Shown: in pieces, positions 17,696-28,998 of the stretch
Position numbering within the stretch: the first letter of the stretch is position 1
Layout of the letters: each line of letters starts with the position of its first letter
Source: Sorangium cellulosum So ce56
GTDB lineage: Bacteria > Myxococcota_A > Polyangia > Polyangiales > Polyangiaceae
NCBI RefSeq assembly: GCF_000067165.1
Contig: NC_010162.1
Location: forward strand, 5,042,501-5,106,500
DNA length: 64,000 nucleotides
Reading direction: 5' to 3'
Notes under the pieces: model-generated
Told to the model about the DNA's origin: nothing
The model's database searches: none
What the model saw: only the letters and a program-made list of their open reading frames with translations
Program-made: the position numbers and the translations under genes

Positions 17696-18235
17696 TTATC
17701 TCGGGGACGCGGGCCCAAGCTGGCCATCGACGATCGCCCGGACCCGCCGCCGCAGCGGAGCCAGATCGCCTGCCTCGCGCCGCGCTGCGTGCTCCTCCGC
17801 ATAGCGGAGCCGCTCGATGGCGTCGAGAGCGCGCTCGTTGTCCTCCGAGCCCCGGCACGAGGCGGCCACTCCGTCCCGGTAGGTCCACGCCGGAGCGAGC
17901 GTGCTCCTGAACCGGGCGAGGGCGGCGTCCTCCCCGTCGGTCCCGGGGGCGGCCTCCCTGGCGCGCTCGACGGCCCGGACGAGCGCCAGGAGGCCCTCCT
18001 CGCAGCTCGCGTAGGGCGACGGCGCGGCCGACAGAAAGAAGACCTGCCGGATCAGCTGGAGGGTGCACGAGGCGATGATGAGCGCGGCGAAGCTGTAGTA
18101 CGCGACCAGGGCGATGCGCCGGCCACGGGCGCGAGGCCCGCCAGGGCGGCGCCGCGCTCCAGGAGGGCGCGCTCCCGCCCCGGTCCCCGGCACGGCCGGG
18201 GCGGGAGCGATGGGCGCGGGAGCTTGAGCGGGCAT
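17696..18235 (-). CDS. Single-pass membrane protein, unknown function
   Basis: A 179-residue protein. The first ~40 residues are Pro/Ala/Arg-rich and presumably cytoplasmic; residues ~41-65 are a membrane helix (IALVAYYSFAALIIASCTLQLI). The rest is a helical exported domain with two cysteines (ASCEEGLLALV, AASCRGSEDN) that could pair. It lies about 30 bases upstream of the helicase gene on the same strand, so the two may be co-transcribed. The family is not recognised. Confidence 0.65.
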   Translation of the reverse strand: MPAQAPAPIAPAPAVPGTGAGARPPGARRRPGGPRARGRRIALVAYYSFAALIIASCTLQLIRQVFFLSAAPSPYASCEEGLLALVRAVERAREAAPGTDGEDAALARFRSTLAPAWTYRDGVAASCRGSEDNERALDAIERLRYAEEHAARREAGDLAPLRRRVRAIVDGQLGPASPR

Positions 18236-18375
18236 GGGAGCTGCGATTCCTAGGGCGGGCAGGGGTGCGCGGCCGCCGACGGTCGGGCTCCGCTTCCACG
18301 GTCCCTTCCGTGCGGGCCAGTGCTATCACCTCGCGGCGGGCGCGACGAGATGCTGTTGGACGGGAGCAGCGCGAG

Positions 18376-19863
18376 GTGACCGACAGGACCGCGGCGCTCC
18401 GCATCATCGCCCGCCGATCCGCTGCGGCGCTCTCCGCGCTGGCCCTCGCCCTGGGCCCGCCCGGCGCCGCGCTGGCTCAGCCGCTCCAGGACAACGCCTA
18501 CACCATCGACCTCTTCCAGGGGCCCATCCTGGCGCCGCTGCGCGTGACCGGGATCGCCGGCGCCTACGCCGGCTACGCCGAGGGGATCGCCGGCATGGTC
18601 GCCAACGCCGCGGCGCCCGCGCTCCGCGAGCCGTTCAGCATGCGCTGGTTCGAGTGGGACGTGGCCGCGTCGATCTCGCTGCCCATCGAGCTCTTCGAGA
18701 ACAACGATTTCGACAACAGCGGCGACATCGATCTCGATTACTCGAATTTCGTCTACCTGACGCTCGGCGGCCAGCTCCAGGCGGGCGACTTCGGCGTCGG
18801 GGTCAACGCCGAGCTGCAGCGGTACTCCCTGACGGACGAGGCCGGCGCCGAGACCACGGTCGTGATCGGCAAGTACCATTTCCTCGGCGGGGTCCGCCTG
18901 CTCGGCGACGCGCTCGTGCTGGGCGCAGGTGCGCGCGCGGTGACGCTCAACCTCCAGGCCGAGCAGACCGACCTGACCATGGCGGGCGTCTCCCCGGAGC
19001 TCGGGGTGCTCGTGCGCCCCGACTGGGCGTCCTACCGGCTCGGCGCCACGTTCCGCTTCCCGGTGAACGGCGGCCGCCTGCTCGGCGAGGGCGTGGTGAT
19101 GGACGGGCAGGTCCGCCGCGCCGGCGGGCTGATCCTGCCGGACGAGGTCGTCCTCCCCTGGGAGCTCGAGATCGGCCTCGCCGTGCAGGTCGGACCGCGC
19201 CCGCTCAACCCGGCGTGGATCGACCCGCGCGTCCAGGAGCGGGAGCTCCGCGAGGCGGTCGCGCGCAGGCAGACCGCGCGGGAAGAGCGGAGGGCGCGCG
19301 AGCTCGGCGCCATCGACGACCCGGAGGAGCGCGCGCGGCGCGAGCGCGTCTTCGCGACGGAGAGGGCGCGCGAGCGCGCCGCCGACGAGCGCGAGCTCGC
19401 CGCGGGGCCGGCCGTCCTCGAGGCGGAGCGGCGCGCGCGCTACTGGAACTGGCCGCGCGAGCACCTGCTCATCACGGCGGAGCTCCTCGTCACGGGCCCG
19501 GTGTCGAACGGGGTGAGCCTGGAGCGCTTCCTGGCGCAGAAGCAGCCCGGGAGCGAGCACGGCCCGTCGGCGGTGGGCACCTCGGGCGCGCACGTGAGCT
19601 TCTCGCCGCGGTTCGGGATCGAGACCGAGCCGATCCCGGGCCGCGTGCACACGCGGTTCGGCAGCTACTACGAGCCGAACCGCTTCGGCCGCCTGGGGAG
19701 CGGGCGCGTCGGCCGGCAGCACTTCACGTTCGGCGCGGACGTCCGCGTGCTCTCGACGACCTTCTGGGGCCTGATCCCAGACACCGCCTTGACGCTGCAG
19801 ACGTCGATGGATTTCGCGCCTCGCTATGACAGCGTGAGCGCCGGCATCGGCGTCTGGCACTGA
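18376..19863 (+). CDS. Exported, probably outer-membrane-associated beta-barrel-like protein
   Basis: The GTG at 18376 is chosen: GGGAG lies about 10 bases upstream, and the next residues give a proper signal peptide (IIARRSAAALSALALALGPPGAALAQ). Mature repeats of alternating beta-strand pattern (FVYLTLGGQLQAGDFGVGVNAELQRYSL) and a C-terminal strand (ASMDF..YDSVSAGIGVWH) suggest an outer-membrane barrel. A central charged helical insert (~275-350, rich in RARERAADEREL) would lie in the periplasm or on the surface. A family resembling this is common in myxobacteria, but I cannot name it. The frame is open further upstream to 18265, without a ribosome site. Confidence 0.75.
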   Translation: MTDRTAALRIIARRSAAALSALALALGPPGAALAQPLQDNAYTIDLFQGPILAPLRVTGIAGAYAGYAEGIAGMVANAAAPALREPFSMRWFEWDVAASISLPIELFENNDFDNSGDIDLDYSNFVYLTLGGQLQAGDFGVGVNAELQRYSLTDEAGAETTVVIGKYHFLGGVRLLGDALVLGAGARAVTLNLQAEQTDLTMAGVSPELGVLVRPDWASYRLGATFRFPVNGGRLLGEGVVMDGQVRRAGGLILPDEVVLPWELEIGLAVQVGPRPLNPAWIDPRVQERELREAVARRQTAREERRARELGAIDDPEERARRERVFATERARERAADERELAAGPAVLEAERRARYWNWPREHLLITAELLVTGPVSNGVSLERFLAQKQPGSEHGPSAVGTSGAHVSFSPRFGIETEPIPGRVHTRFGSYYEPNRFGRLGSGRVGRQHFTFGADVRVLSTTFWGLIPDTALTLQTSMDFAPRYDSVSAGIGVWH

Positions 19864-19878
19864 GCGCCGCGGCGCCGC

Positions 19879-20925
19879 TCACGCTGACAGCGCGCGGCGG
19901 TGTTGCTCCGCGAGCAGCACGCGGAGGTGGCTCATCCGGGCGGGGTCGCGCTTGCCGAACTCGTCGAGCGCCGCGGCGACCGCGACCGGCGCGCCGCCGC
20001 GGGGCTCCTTCCGGAGCGCCCTCGCCGCCAGCGCGAGCGCGCGGGGGCACAGCACCTCCTCGATGCAGAGCCGCGCGGGCGGCGGCCGCCACGCGGCGTC
20101 GCGGTAGCCCCCCGGCGGCGAGGGCTCCGCGAGGAGCGCGAGGCCGTCCGCCTTCGCCTGCAGCGCCGAGAGGATCTCGCGCTCGATCGCGCTGCCCTCC
20201 TCGCGATCGCCCGAGCGCTCGATCGTGAGCACCGGCTGCGCCGCGCCGCGCCGCGCCGCGCCCAGCCAGCCCTTCCGCCAGCGCACCGCCGTGGCCCTGC
20301 TGATGGTCGCCTCGCCGCGCGCGACGAGGCCCGTGAAGGCGCTGAGCATCAGCACCTCGAACGGCGAGAACGCGTCGCCGCCCTTCGCCCCCGCGATGCG
20401 CGAGAGGTTCGCGGCGACGACGGGCAGCCCCGCCTCGATCGCGTCCGAGGAACAGAAGAGCGTCGAGCCCGCGCTCGTCGGGTGGAACCCCGTCAGGCTC
20501 ACGCCCTCGCCGGCGCCGTACCACCCGAGGAGCGTGCGCACGGTCCCCCGGCGGGCGCCGTCGGCCGAGCAGTAAGCCCACGTGGTGCCCCAGAGATCGA
20601 ACAGCGACCGCACGATCCACCGCGCGAGCCTCGCGCCGAGAAGAACGCTCGCCGCGAACAGCGCGGCGGCCGCGAGGGACTCGTCCGCGGCCCCGGCCAG
20701 GCCCGAGAGGAGCAGCCCGTAGAGCGCCGTGTACGCGAGCAGCAGCCCGCTCGTGATCGCGCTCAGGAACAGCTCGATCCTCGGCGACGCGCCACGCGGC
20801 TCGGACCGCCGCCACACGGCGCGGTGGGGCGGCTCGCCGCAGCGAGCGCAGGGGTCCGCGGGGCCACATCGCCGCCGCGTCCCGCAGCCGAGGCAGATGT
20901 CGATCGGGGGCAACCGGCTTGGCAT
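19879..20925 (-). CDS. Membrane protein with N-terminal zinc-ribbon-like cysteines
   Basis: Begins MPSRLPPIDICLGCGTRRRCG; the two CxxC-type pairs (CLGCG ... CARCG, residues ~11-30) suggest a small zinc ribbon. Three hydrophobic segments follow (LFLSAITSGLLLAYTALYGLLL, LAAAALFAASVLLGARL and part of AFTGLVARG). The rest is soluble and includes WRKGWLGAARRGAAQPVLTIER and a C-terminal helical part. The ATG at 20925 is preferred over 20967 because TATTCT sits nine bases upstream, a near-leaderless layout seen at several genes here. It is convergent with the barrel-like gene and divergent from the TolC-like gene. Function unknown. Confidence 0.7.
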   Translation of the reverse strand: MPSRLPPIDICLGCGTRRRCGPADPCARCGEPPHRAVWRRSEPRGASPRIELFLSAITSGLLLAYTALYGLLLSGLAGAADESLAAAALFAASVLLGARLARWIVRSLFDLWGTTWAYCSADGARRGTVRTLLGWYGAGEGVSLTGFHPTSAGSTLFCSSDAIEAGLPVVAANLSRIAGAKGGDAFSPFEVLMLSAFTGLVARGEATISRATAVRWRKGWLGAARRGAAQPVLTIERSGDREEGSAIEREILSALQAKADGLALLAEPSPPGGYRDAAWRPPPARLCIEEVLCPRALALAARALRKEPRGGAPVAVAAALDEFGKRDPARMSHLRVLLAEQHRRALSA

Positions 20926-20934
20926 CGGTGGTCC

Positions 20935-20940
20935 AGAATA
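20935..20940 (-). promoter_or_regulatory. Probable -10 box (TATTCT)
   Basis: TATTCT on the minus strand, nine bases before the ATG at 20925. It supports that start and a 5' leader of only a few bases. Confidence 0.45.
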
Positions 20941-21086
20941 GTGGCGCATCCTCGGCTCGTCGCCCACGACCTGACCCGCGGCGCGGGCTCGCCGCGCGCA
21001 CGGTTTCGCACACGGGCACAGGGCGGGAGCGCGCCCCTGCCCGCTTCGGGCTTGTCGTCGCGCCCTGTCCGGCGCATCGAACGCGC

Positions 21087-22604
21087 ATGCCCCATCGCCG
21101 GCTCCGCATGGTCGCTGTCAGCCACCTCGCCGTCCTCTCCCTGTGCCAAGGCGTCGCCCTCGCGCAGCCGGCGCCTCCCCAGGGTCGACCGGGTCAGCAG
21201 GCTCAGCCGCGGCCGGGCCAGCAGGCACCCGCGGCGGTCCCGACGACGACACCCCCGACGGCGGCCGCCGCGCCGGCGCCGATGCCGCAGCGCATCGAGG
21301 TGAACGACCCGGCGCTCGCGCCGGTCCCCCCGCCGGCGCGCACGCTGGCGAGCTGGAACGACGCGCGCGCGATGATCGAGCAGCGGTCGGTCGAGTTCGC
21401 CATCGCCGTGCAGGAGGTCGCCCGCGCCGAGGGGGTCGCGAGGCGGGCGCTCGCCGCGGCGCTCCCGAGCCTCGACGCGCGCGGTGATGTGAATCACGAG
21501 CTGGCGGGCGGCGGCGCCGAGACGCTCCCGCCGGGCATCGCTCGCCCCCCTGGGGAGCCGACGGGAGCGTTCCAGGATGTCGAGGATGCGCCGACGACCT
21601 TGAGGGCGTCGCTCACGCTCCGCCAGCCCGTCCTCGCCCCGCGCGCCTGGTACGGCATCGGCACCGCCAGGCGCTCGGTGGACGTCGCCAAGCTGAGCCT
21701 CGAGGATCGCCGCCGCATCACCGTCGGCGCCGTGGCGGACGCCGTCGTCTCGATCGTCACGGCCGAGCGGGTCAGCGAGATCAACCGGGTCGGCCTGCGC
21801 AGCGCGCTCGAGCGGCTCGAGCTGACCCGGCGGCGCGAGCGGCTCGGCACCGGCACGAAGCTCGATGTCGTCCGCGCGGAGCAGGACGTCGCGCTCGCCC
21901 GCGCGACGCTCGTGTCCGGCGACGAGGCGCTGCGCAAGGCGCGGGAGGCGCTCGGGGCCGTGCTGGGCGAGCGCGGCGAGGTCGGCGTCCCGCAGGGCTT
22001 CTCGCTGAACGCGATCGCGGCGGAGGTGCAGTCGCAGTGCGCCGAGGCGCGCGCGGATCAGCGCGCCGACGTCCGCGCCGCCCGGGCCGAGCTCGAGATC
22101 GCGGAGCGCAACCTCACCGACGCGAAGCTCGCGTTCGCCCCGTACGTCGATCTGTCGAGCACGCTGAGCGCTCAGACCTCGCTCGGGGACGAGTCCACCC
22201 GCCGGGCGCGGTCCTGGGGGTGGTCCATCGGCGCCGTGCTCACCGTCCCCATCTGGGACGGCGGGGCGCGCTACGGCGATCTCCAGATCAACCGGGCCGC
22301 GGTCGAGCAGCAGCGGGTTCGCCTCGGCGCGGTGGAGCGCACCGCCGGGCTCGAGACGACGCAGGCGGTCCGGGGCGTCGCCGTCGCCGAGCAGTCGCGC
22401 GCGGTCGCCGAGCAGTCGCGCGACCTCGCGCGCGAGACCGCGCGCCTCACGCAGGTCGCGTTCGAGGCCGGCACCGCGACGAGCTTCGATCTCGTCGAGT
22501 CCGGCCGCAGGCAGCGCGAGGCCGAGCTCGATCTCGCGGTGCGGGAGTTCGAGGTGGTGAAGGCGAAGATCACCGCGCTGCTCGCGTCCGCCTCGTGCAG
22601 ATGA
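21087..22604 (+). CDS. TolC-like outer membrane efflux protein
   Basis: A 505-residue protein with a signal peptide (RMVAVSHLAVLSLCQGVALAQ) and then a Pro/Gln-rich segment (~30-75). Two OEP repeats follow: helices such as VEFAIAVQEVARAEGVARRALAAALPSLDARGDV, strands (TLRASLTLRQPVLAPRAWYGIG), and the second-half pattern RAELEIAERNLTDAKLAFAPYVDLSSTLS ... VPIWDGGARYG. The family forms trimeric channels across the outer membrane for export systems. No membrane-fusion or RND/ABC partner is adjacent, so it may serve several pumps. Neither ATG (21087 or 21108) has a clear ribosome site. Downstream is the dehydrogenase gene. Confidence 0.85.
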   Translation: MPHRRLRMVAVSHLAVLSLCQGVALAQPAPPQGRPGQQAQPRPGQQAPAAVPTTTPPTAAAAPAPMPQRIEVNDPALAPVPPPARTLASWNDARAMIEQRSVEFAIAVQEVARAEGVARRALAAALPSLDARGDVNHELAGGGAETLPPGIARPPGEPTGAFQDVEDAPTTLRASLTLRQPVLAPRAWYGIGTARRSVDVAKLSLEDRRRITVGAVADAVVSIVTAERVSEINRVGLRSALERLELTRRRERLGTGTKLDVVRAEQDVALARATLVSGDEALRKAREALGAVLGERGEVGVPQGFSLNAIAAEVQSQCAEARADQRADVRAARAELEIAERNLTDAKLAFAPYVDLSSTLSAQTSLGDESTRRARSWGWSIGAVLTVPIWDGGARYGDLQINRAAVEQQRVRLGAVERTAGLETTQAVRGVAVAEQSRAVAEQSRDLARETARLTQVAFEAGTATSFDLVESGRRQREAELDLAVREFEVVKAKITALLASASCR

Positions 22605-22714
22605 AATGCGCGCAGGGCGTGCGCGCGCCACACGCACCGAGCGCGGCCGCGGCGCGGCGCGCGCCGAGCGCGGCCGTGACAGCGCGCGGGGGTTGTGCCG
22701 AGCGACCGCGCGAG

Positions 22715-22720
22715 TAGGCT
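22715..22720 (+). promoter_or_regulatory. Probable -10 box (TAGGCT)
   Basis: TAGGCT lies nine bases before the ATG at 22730, giving a predicted leader of about two to three bases. Confidence 0.4.
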
Positions 22721-22729
22721 ACGCGCCCG

Positions 22730-24319
<1,590 letters not shown>

Positions 24320-24372
24320 ATCGCGAAGGCCGGGGTAGCTCTTTCCGTGGACTTTATGGTGAAGTCTCGCTC

Positions 24373-25920
<1,548 letters not shown>

Positions 25921-25929
<9 letters not shown>

Positions 25930-26047
25930 CGCCTCGCGCCTCAGGCGCTGGCCGGCGTGACGGGCGCCTCGAAGGCGGCCGTTCTTCCCGAGCCGCCGAC
26001 GCCTTTCGCCTCAGGCGCTGGCCGGCGTGACGGGCGCCTCGAAGGCG
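25921..26047. repeat. 57-bp near-identical direct repeat at two gene ends
   Basis: Copies at 25921-25977 and 25991-26047 differ at three positions by eye. Copy 2 contains the last codons and stop of the minus-strand GTPase gene. Copy 1 contains the last two codons and stop of the plus-strand kinase gene and an exact spare copy of the GTPase C-terminal codons and stop. It looks like a recent local duplication. Confidence 0.9.
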
Positions 26048-28716
26048 ACCCGGAGCGCCTGCGCGCGCAGCTCGATCGCCGCCGACGCGGGCGGCGGGAC
26101 CGGCGCCTCCGCCTCGGCCGACAGCGCCATCGCGAACGCGTCGATCGCGGCCTCGACGACGCCCTCGATCGGGCGCGCCGCGAGCTCGTCGGGGGCGTCG
26201 TGGACCGCCACCATGCCCATCAGGACGGCGCGCACGTGGGCCGCCGCCCGCGGCGACGGCGAGGCGCCCCCTTCTTCGACGTCGCGCGCGCCGCGCGCGC
26301 CGCGCGCCACCGGCTCCGCGCCGGCCCGCGCCGCCCTCGCGATCTCGGCGGAGAGCGGCCAGCTCAGCCGCGCCACGAGCCGCTCCTGCACGTAGGCGCG
26401 GACGCTCGCGTCGGTGCGCTTGCGCTCCTCGGGCAGCGCCGCGATCGGGCGCAGGTCGGACGCGAGCTCCCGGCGCGCCGGCTCGAGCGCCTTGTCGATC
26501 GCCGCGGCGAGCGCGCGCCGCTCGCGGCGCAGGTACGCCGCGCTCGCGCGGAGCCGGTCGGCCTCGGCGCGCGCCCTCCGCCCGGCCTCGCGGTCCTCGG
26601 CCGCGCGCGCCGACGCCGCCTGGGCGAGCTCGGCCGCGATGCGGCCCGCCTTGCGGCGGAGCGCGCGCTCGCGGAGCGCGTCGCTCGCGTCGACGATCTG
26701 CTCGGCGAAGAGCGCCTCGACCTCGGCCCACCCCGACGCCGCGAGCGCCTCCTCGTCGCCGAGGCGCCCCTTCAGCGAGAGCCGCGCCGAGAACGCGATC
26801 GGCGGCGTGAGCGAGGCGATGGCGCTCGCCGCGAGGCTGTCGCGCACGTGCGCGAGCACCGTCTCCAGGGCGTCGGGCTTGAGCCGGTCGGCCTTGTTCG
26901 CGAGGATCTGCACCGGCACGCCGAGCGCGCTGATCTCGGAGAGCACCCGCCGCTCCGACTCCTTCATCGCCTGGGGCGCGTCGAGCAGCCAGATGGCGAC
27001 GTGGGCCTCGTCGAACGCCCGCCGCGCCTCGGCGATGTGATCGGGGTCGGGCGCATTGAAGCCGGGCGTGTCGAGGATCTCGACGCGCTTGAGCCGCTCG
27101 ATGGGCGCGTAGATGAACACCCGCGCGACCTTGTCCCCGGCCGCCGCGAGCGCGCGCAGCGTGTCCTTCAGCGCCGCGTGCGGCACGACGCGGTCCTGGC
27201 CGCCGCGCACGACGATGCGCGCGAACGGATCGGGCGCCCAGGCGACCCAGTGGAGCGTCGCGGTCGTCGGCAGGACGCCGGTCGGCGCCACGTCCTCGCC
27301 GAGCAGCGCGTTCAGGAACGTGCTCTTGCCCGCGTTGAACTCGCCCACCACGGCCGCGCGGAGCGGCCGCTCCCGCTCCACCGCGAGGGCCTCGATCGCC
27401 GCGAGCAGGTCGAGCCGGTCGAGGAGCTTGGCCGTGCGCGCAAGCTCGCGCAGCACGTCGCCCCACGCGGCGGCGGCGCGGGCCCCGGCGGGGCCGCCCG
27501 CGGGGGGCACCCACGCCTGCGCGATCGCGCGGCGCATGTCGTCGGCCCACGCCGCGCCCTCGCCGGTCACCGCGTCGAGCGCGTCGAGCGCGCCGCTCCC
27601 CTGCCCGGCGGACGCCATCGCCGCGGCGTCGCGCAGCCGGACGAGGTCGGGCGGGAGCGGGGGCGCGGCCGCGCCGCGCGGCTCCTTGTCGTCGTCCTTG
27701 GCGTTGCCGCGCGCGGCGAGCGCGTCGAGCGCGCCGAGGTCGCGGGTCTCGACGGCCATGCGGAGCAGCGCCGCGGCGGCCGCGCGGTCGCCCGCGGAGA
27801 GCCCGCGCGCGAGCGCCTGCCGCGCGTCGTCGCGCCGCCCCTCGGCGAAGGCGAACGCGGCGGCCCAGGTCGGCTCGTCGAGCGCGCCCGCGGCGCGGAC
27901 GACGCGGCGCACGCGGTCGACGACGAGCACGTCGCGGGAGGCGGCGACCAGGGCGGCGCAGAGCTCCGCCGCGCCGGGGACGTCGAGCACGAGCGCCCGC
28001 AGCCCGAGGTCGAGCGCCCGCCCCACCACGGCGGGCGGCAGGGCCGCCGCGGAGGAGCCCGCCGCGGGGAAGCCCGCCGCCGCGCTCGCCTCGGCCAGCG
28101 CGAGCCGGGCGAGCACGAGGGCGGCGCGCCCCTCGATCGCGGTGGGCTCGCCGAGGATCTCCGCGGCGGCGCGCGCGCCGTCGAGATCGCCGTACGCGAG
28201 CGCGCACTCGGCGCGGCGGAGGGCCACGTCGCGGTCGGGCACGGTCGTGAGCGGCGCCGGGATGCGGTCGAGCCAGCGCTGCGCGCGGGCCGGGTCGCCC
28301 GCGGCGAGGTCGAGGTCCGAGAGATCGAGTAGCGCGAGGCGCGCCGCGTCGCGCTCCTCCGGCGCCGACGTGGCCCGCTCGAGCGCGTCGCGCGCGCCGT
28401 CCCAGCCGATGCGCTGCCCCGCGCGGCCGAGGCGGAGCCACACGTCGGCGCGCCACGGGACGCGCTTCGCGAGATCCGTGAGCGAGGCGACGACCTCCTG
28501 GTCGAGCCACGCGTCCTCCGCGGCGTCGGCCCAGAGCGCCAGCCCGACGGCCGAGTCGGGCAGCACGGAGAGGATGGTGCGGGCGTGCTCGCGGGCCTCG
28601 AGGGGCATGCCCTTCGCGAGCGCGGCCTCGGCGGCGCTGCGCTCGTTCTCGAGGCCGAGGGCGAGGATCTCGACCCGCCCGAAGAACCGGTTGAGCGCCT
28701 CGACGAGCCTCGCCAT
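26011..28716 (-). CDS. Dynamin-like GTPase with N-terminal helical repeats
   Basis: A 901-residue protein. The first ~400 residues are TPR-like helical repeats (AREHARTILSVLPDSAVGLALWADAAED). A GTPase domain follows with G1 GEFNAGKST (about 455-463), a G2-region threonine in PTTATLHW, G3 DTPG (about 548) and G4 NKAD (about 605). The form VGEFNAGKSTFLNALLG is typical of bacterial dynamin-like proteins. The C-terminal ~240 residues are long charged helices (RAEADRLRASAAYLRRERRAL), as in the dynamin stalk. Such proteins remodel membranes and some act in phage or stress tolerance. No paired second dynamin gene is next to it. It is convergent with the kinase gene and immediately left of the STAND island. 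Confidence 0.85.
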   Translation of the reverse strand: MARLVEALNRFFGRVEILALGLENERSAAEAALAKGMPLEAREHARTILSVLPDSAVGLALWADAAEDAWLDQEVVASLTDLAKRVPWRADVWLRLGRAGQRIGWDGARDALERATSAPEERDAARLALLDLSDLDLAAGDPARAQRWLDRIPAPLTTVPDRDVALRRAECALAYGDLDGARAAAEILGEPTAIEGRAALVLARLALAEASAAAGFPAAGSSAAALPPAVVGRALDLGLRALVLDVPGAAELCAALVAASRDVLVVDRVRRVVRAAGALDEPTWAAAFAFAEGRRDDARQALARGLSAGDRAAAAALLRMAVETRDLGALDALAARGNAKDDDKEPRGAAAPPLPPDLVRLRDAAAMASAGQGSGALDALDAVTGEGAAWADDMRRAIAQAWVPPAGGPAGARAAAAWGDVLRELARTAKLLDRLDLLAAIEALAVERERPLRAAVVGEFNAGKSTFLNALLGEDVAPTGVLPTTATLHWVAWAPDPFARIVVRGGQDRVVPHAALKDTLRALAAAGDKVARVFIYAPIERLKRVEILDTPGFNAPDPDHIAEARRAFDEAHVAIWLLDAPQAMKESERRVLSEISALGVPVQILANKADRLKPDALETVLAHVRDSLAASAIASLTPPIAFSARLSLKGRLGDEEALAASGWAEVEALFAEQIVDASDALRERALRRKAGRIAAELAQAASARAAEDREAGRRARAEADRLRASAAYLRRERRALAAAIDKALEPARRELASDLRPIAALPEERKRTDASVRAYVQERLVARLSWPLSAEIARAARAGAEPVARGARGARDVEEGGASPSPRAAAHVRAVLMGMVAVHDAPDELAARPIEGVVEAAIDAFAMALSAEAEAPVPPPASAAIELRAQALRVAFEAPVTPASA

Positions 28717-28875
28717 GGGCGGGATGAAAGCCTCCCGGGAGGGCGGTCGTCCAGGAAGAAGCGAAGGCGGGCAGCCAGGCTCGGATCTGGCCGGAGGCTC
28801 CCCCGGGGAGCCTCGCTGGAGGTCTCGACCTGGGGCGGGCCTCGAAAACGAGGGGACCGCCAGGTCCGGGCCCCT

Positions 28876-28955
28876 TCAGGATCTGACCACCAGCGCTCGA
28901 TCAGGTCGGGACCCAGTCAGGATCTGGTCACCAGCGCTCGGCCAGGTCTCGACCC
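28876..28955. repeat. Two-copy 39-bp direct repeat upstream of the PNP-STAND gene
   Basis: Copies at 28876-28914 and 28917-28955 (period 41) match at about 33 of 39 positions. They share TCAGGATCTG and CACCAGCGCTCG. They end about 30 bases before the -10 box of the gene at 28999, where a regulator could bind. Function is unproven. Confidence 0.6.
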
Positions 28956-28986
28956 GGACCGAGCCCGGAACGTCAGCGCCTGTTGT

Positions 28987-28992
28987 TAGAGT
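28987..28992 (+). promoter_or_regulatory. Probable -10 box (TAGAGT) of the PNP-STAND gene
   Basis: TGTTAGAGT is followed six bases later by the GTG start at 28999. The same spacing and nearly the same sequence (TGTTAGACT) precede the second STAND gene. This fits leaderless transcription. Confidence 0.55.
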
Positions 28993-28998
28993 GGACCT

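Noticed and set aside
18265..18375. Extended N-terminus of the barrel-like protein from ATG 18265
   Set aside because: It would place 37 Arg/Ser-rich residues before a normal signal peptide; the GTG at 18376 has a ribosome site.
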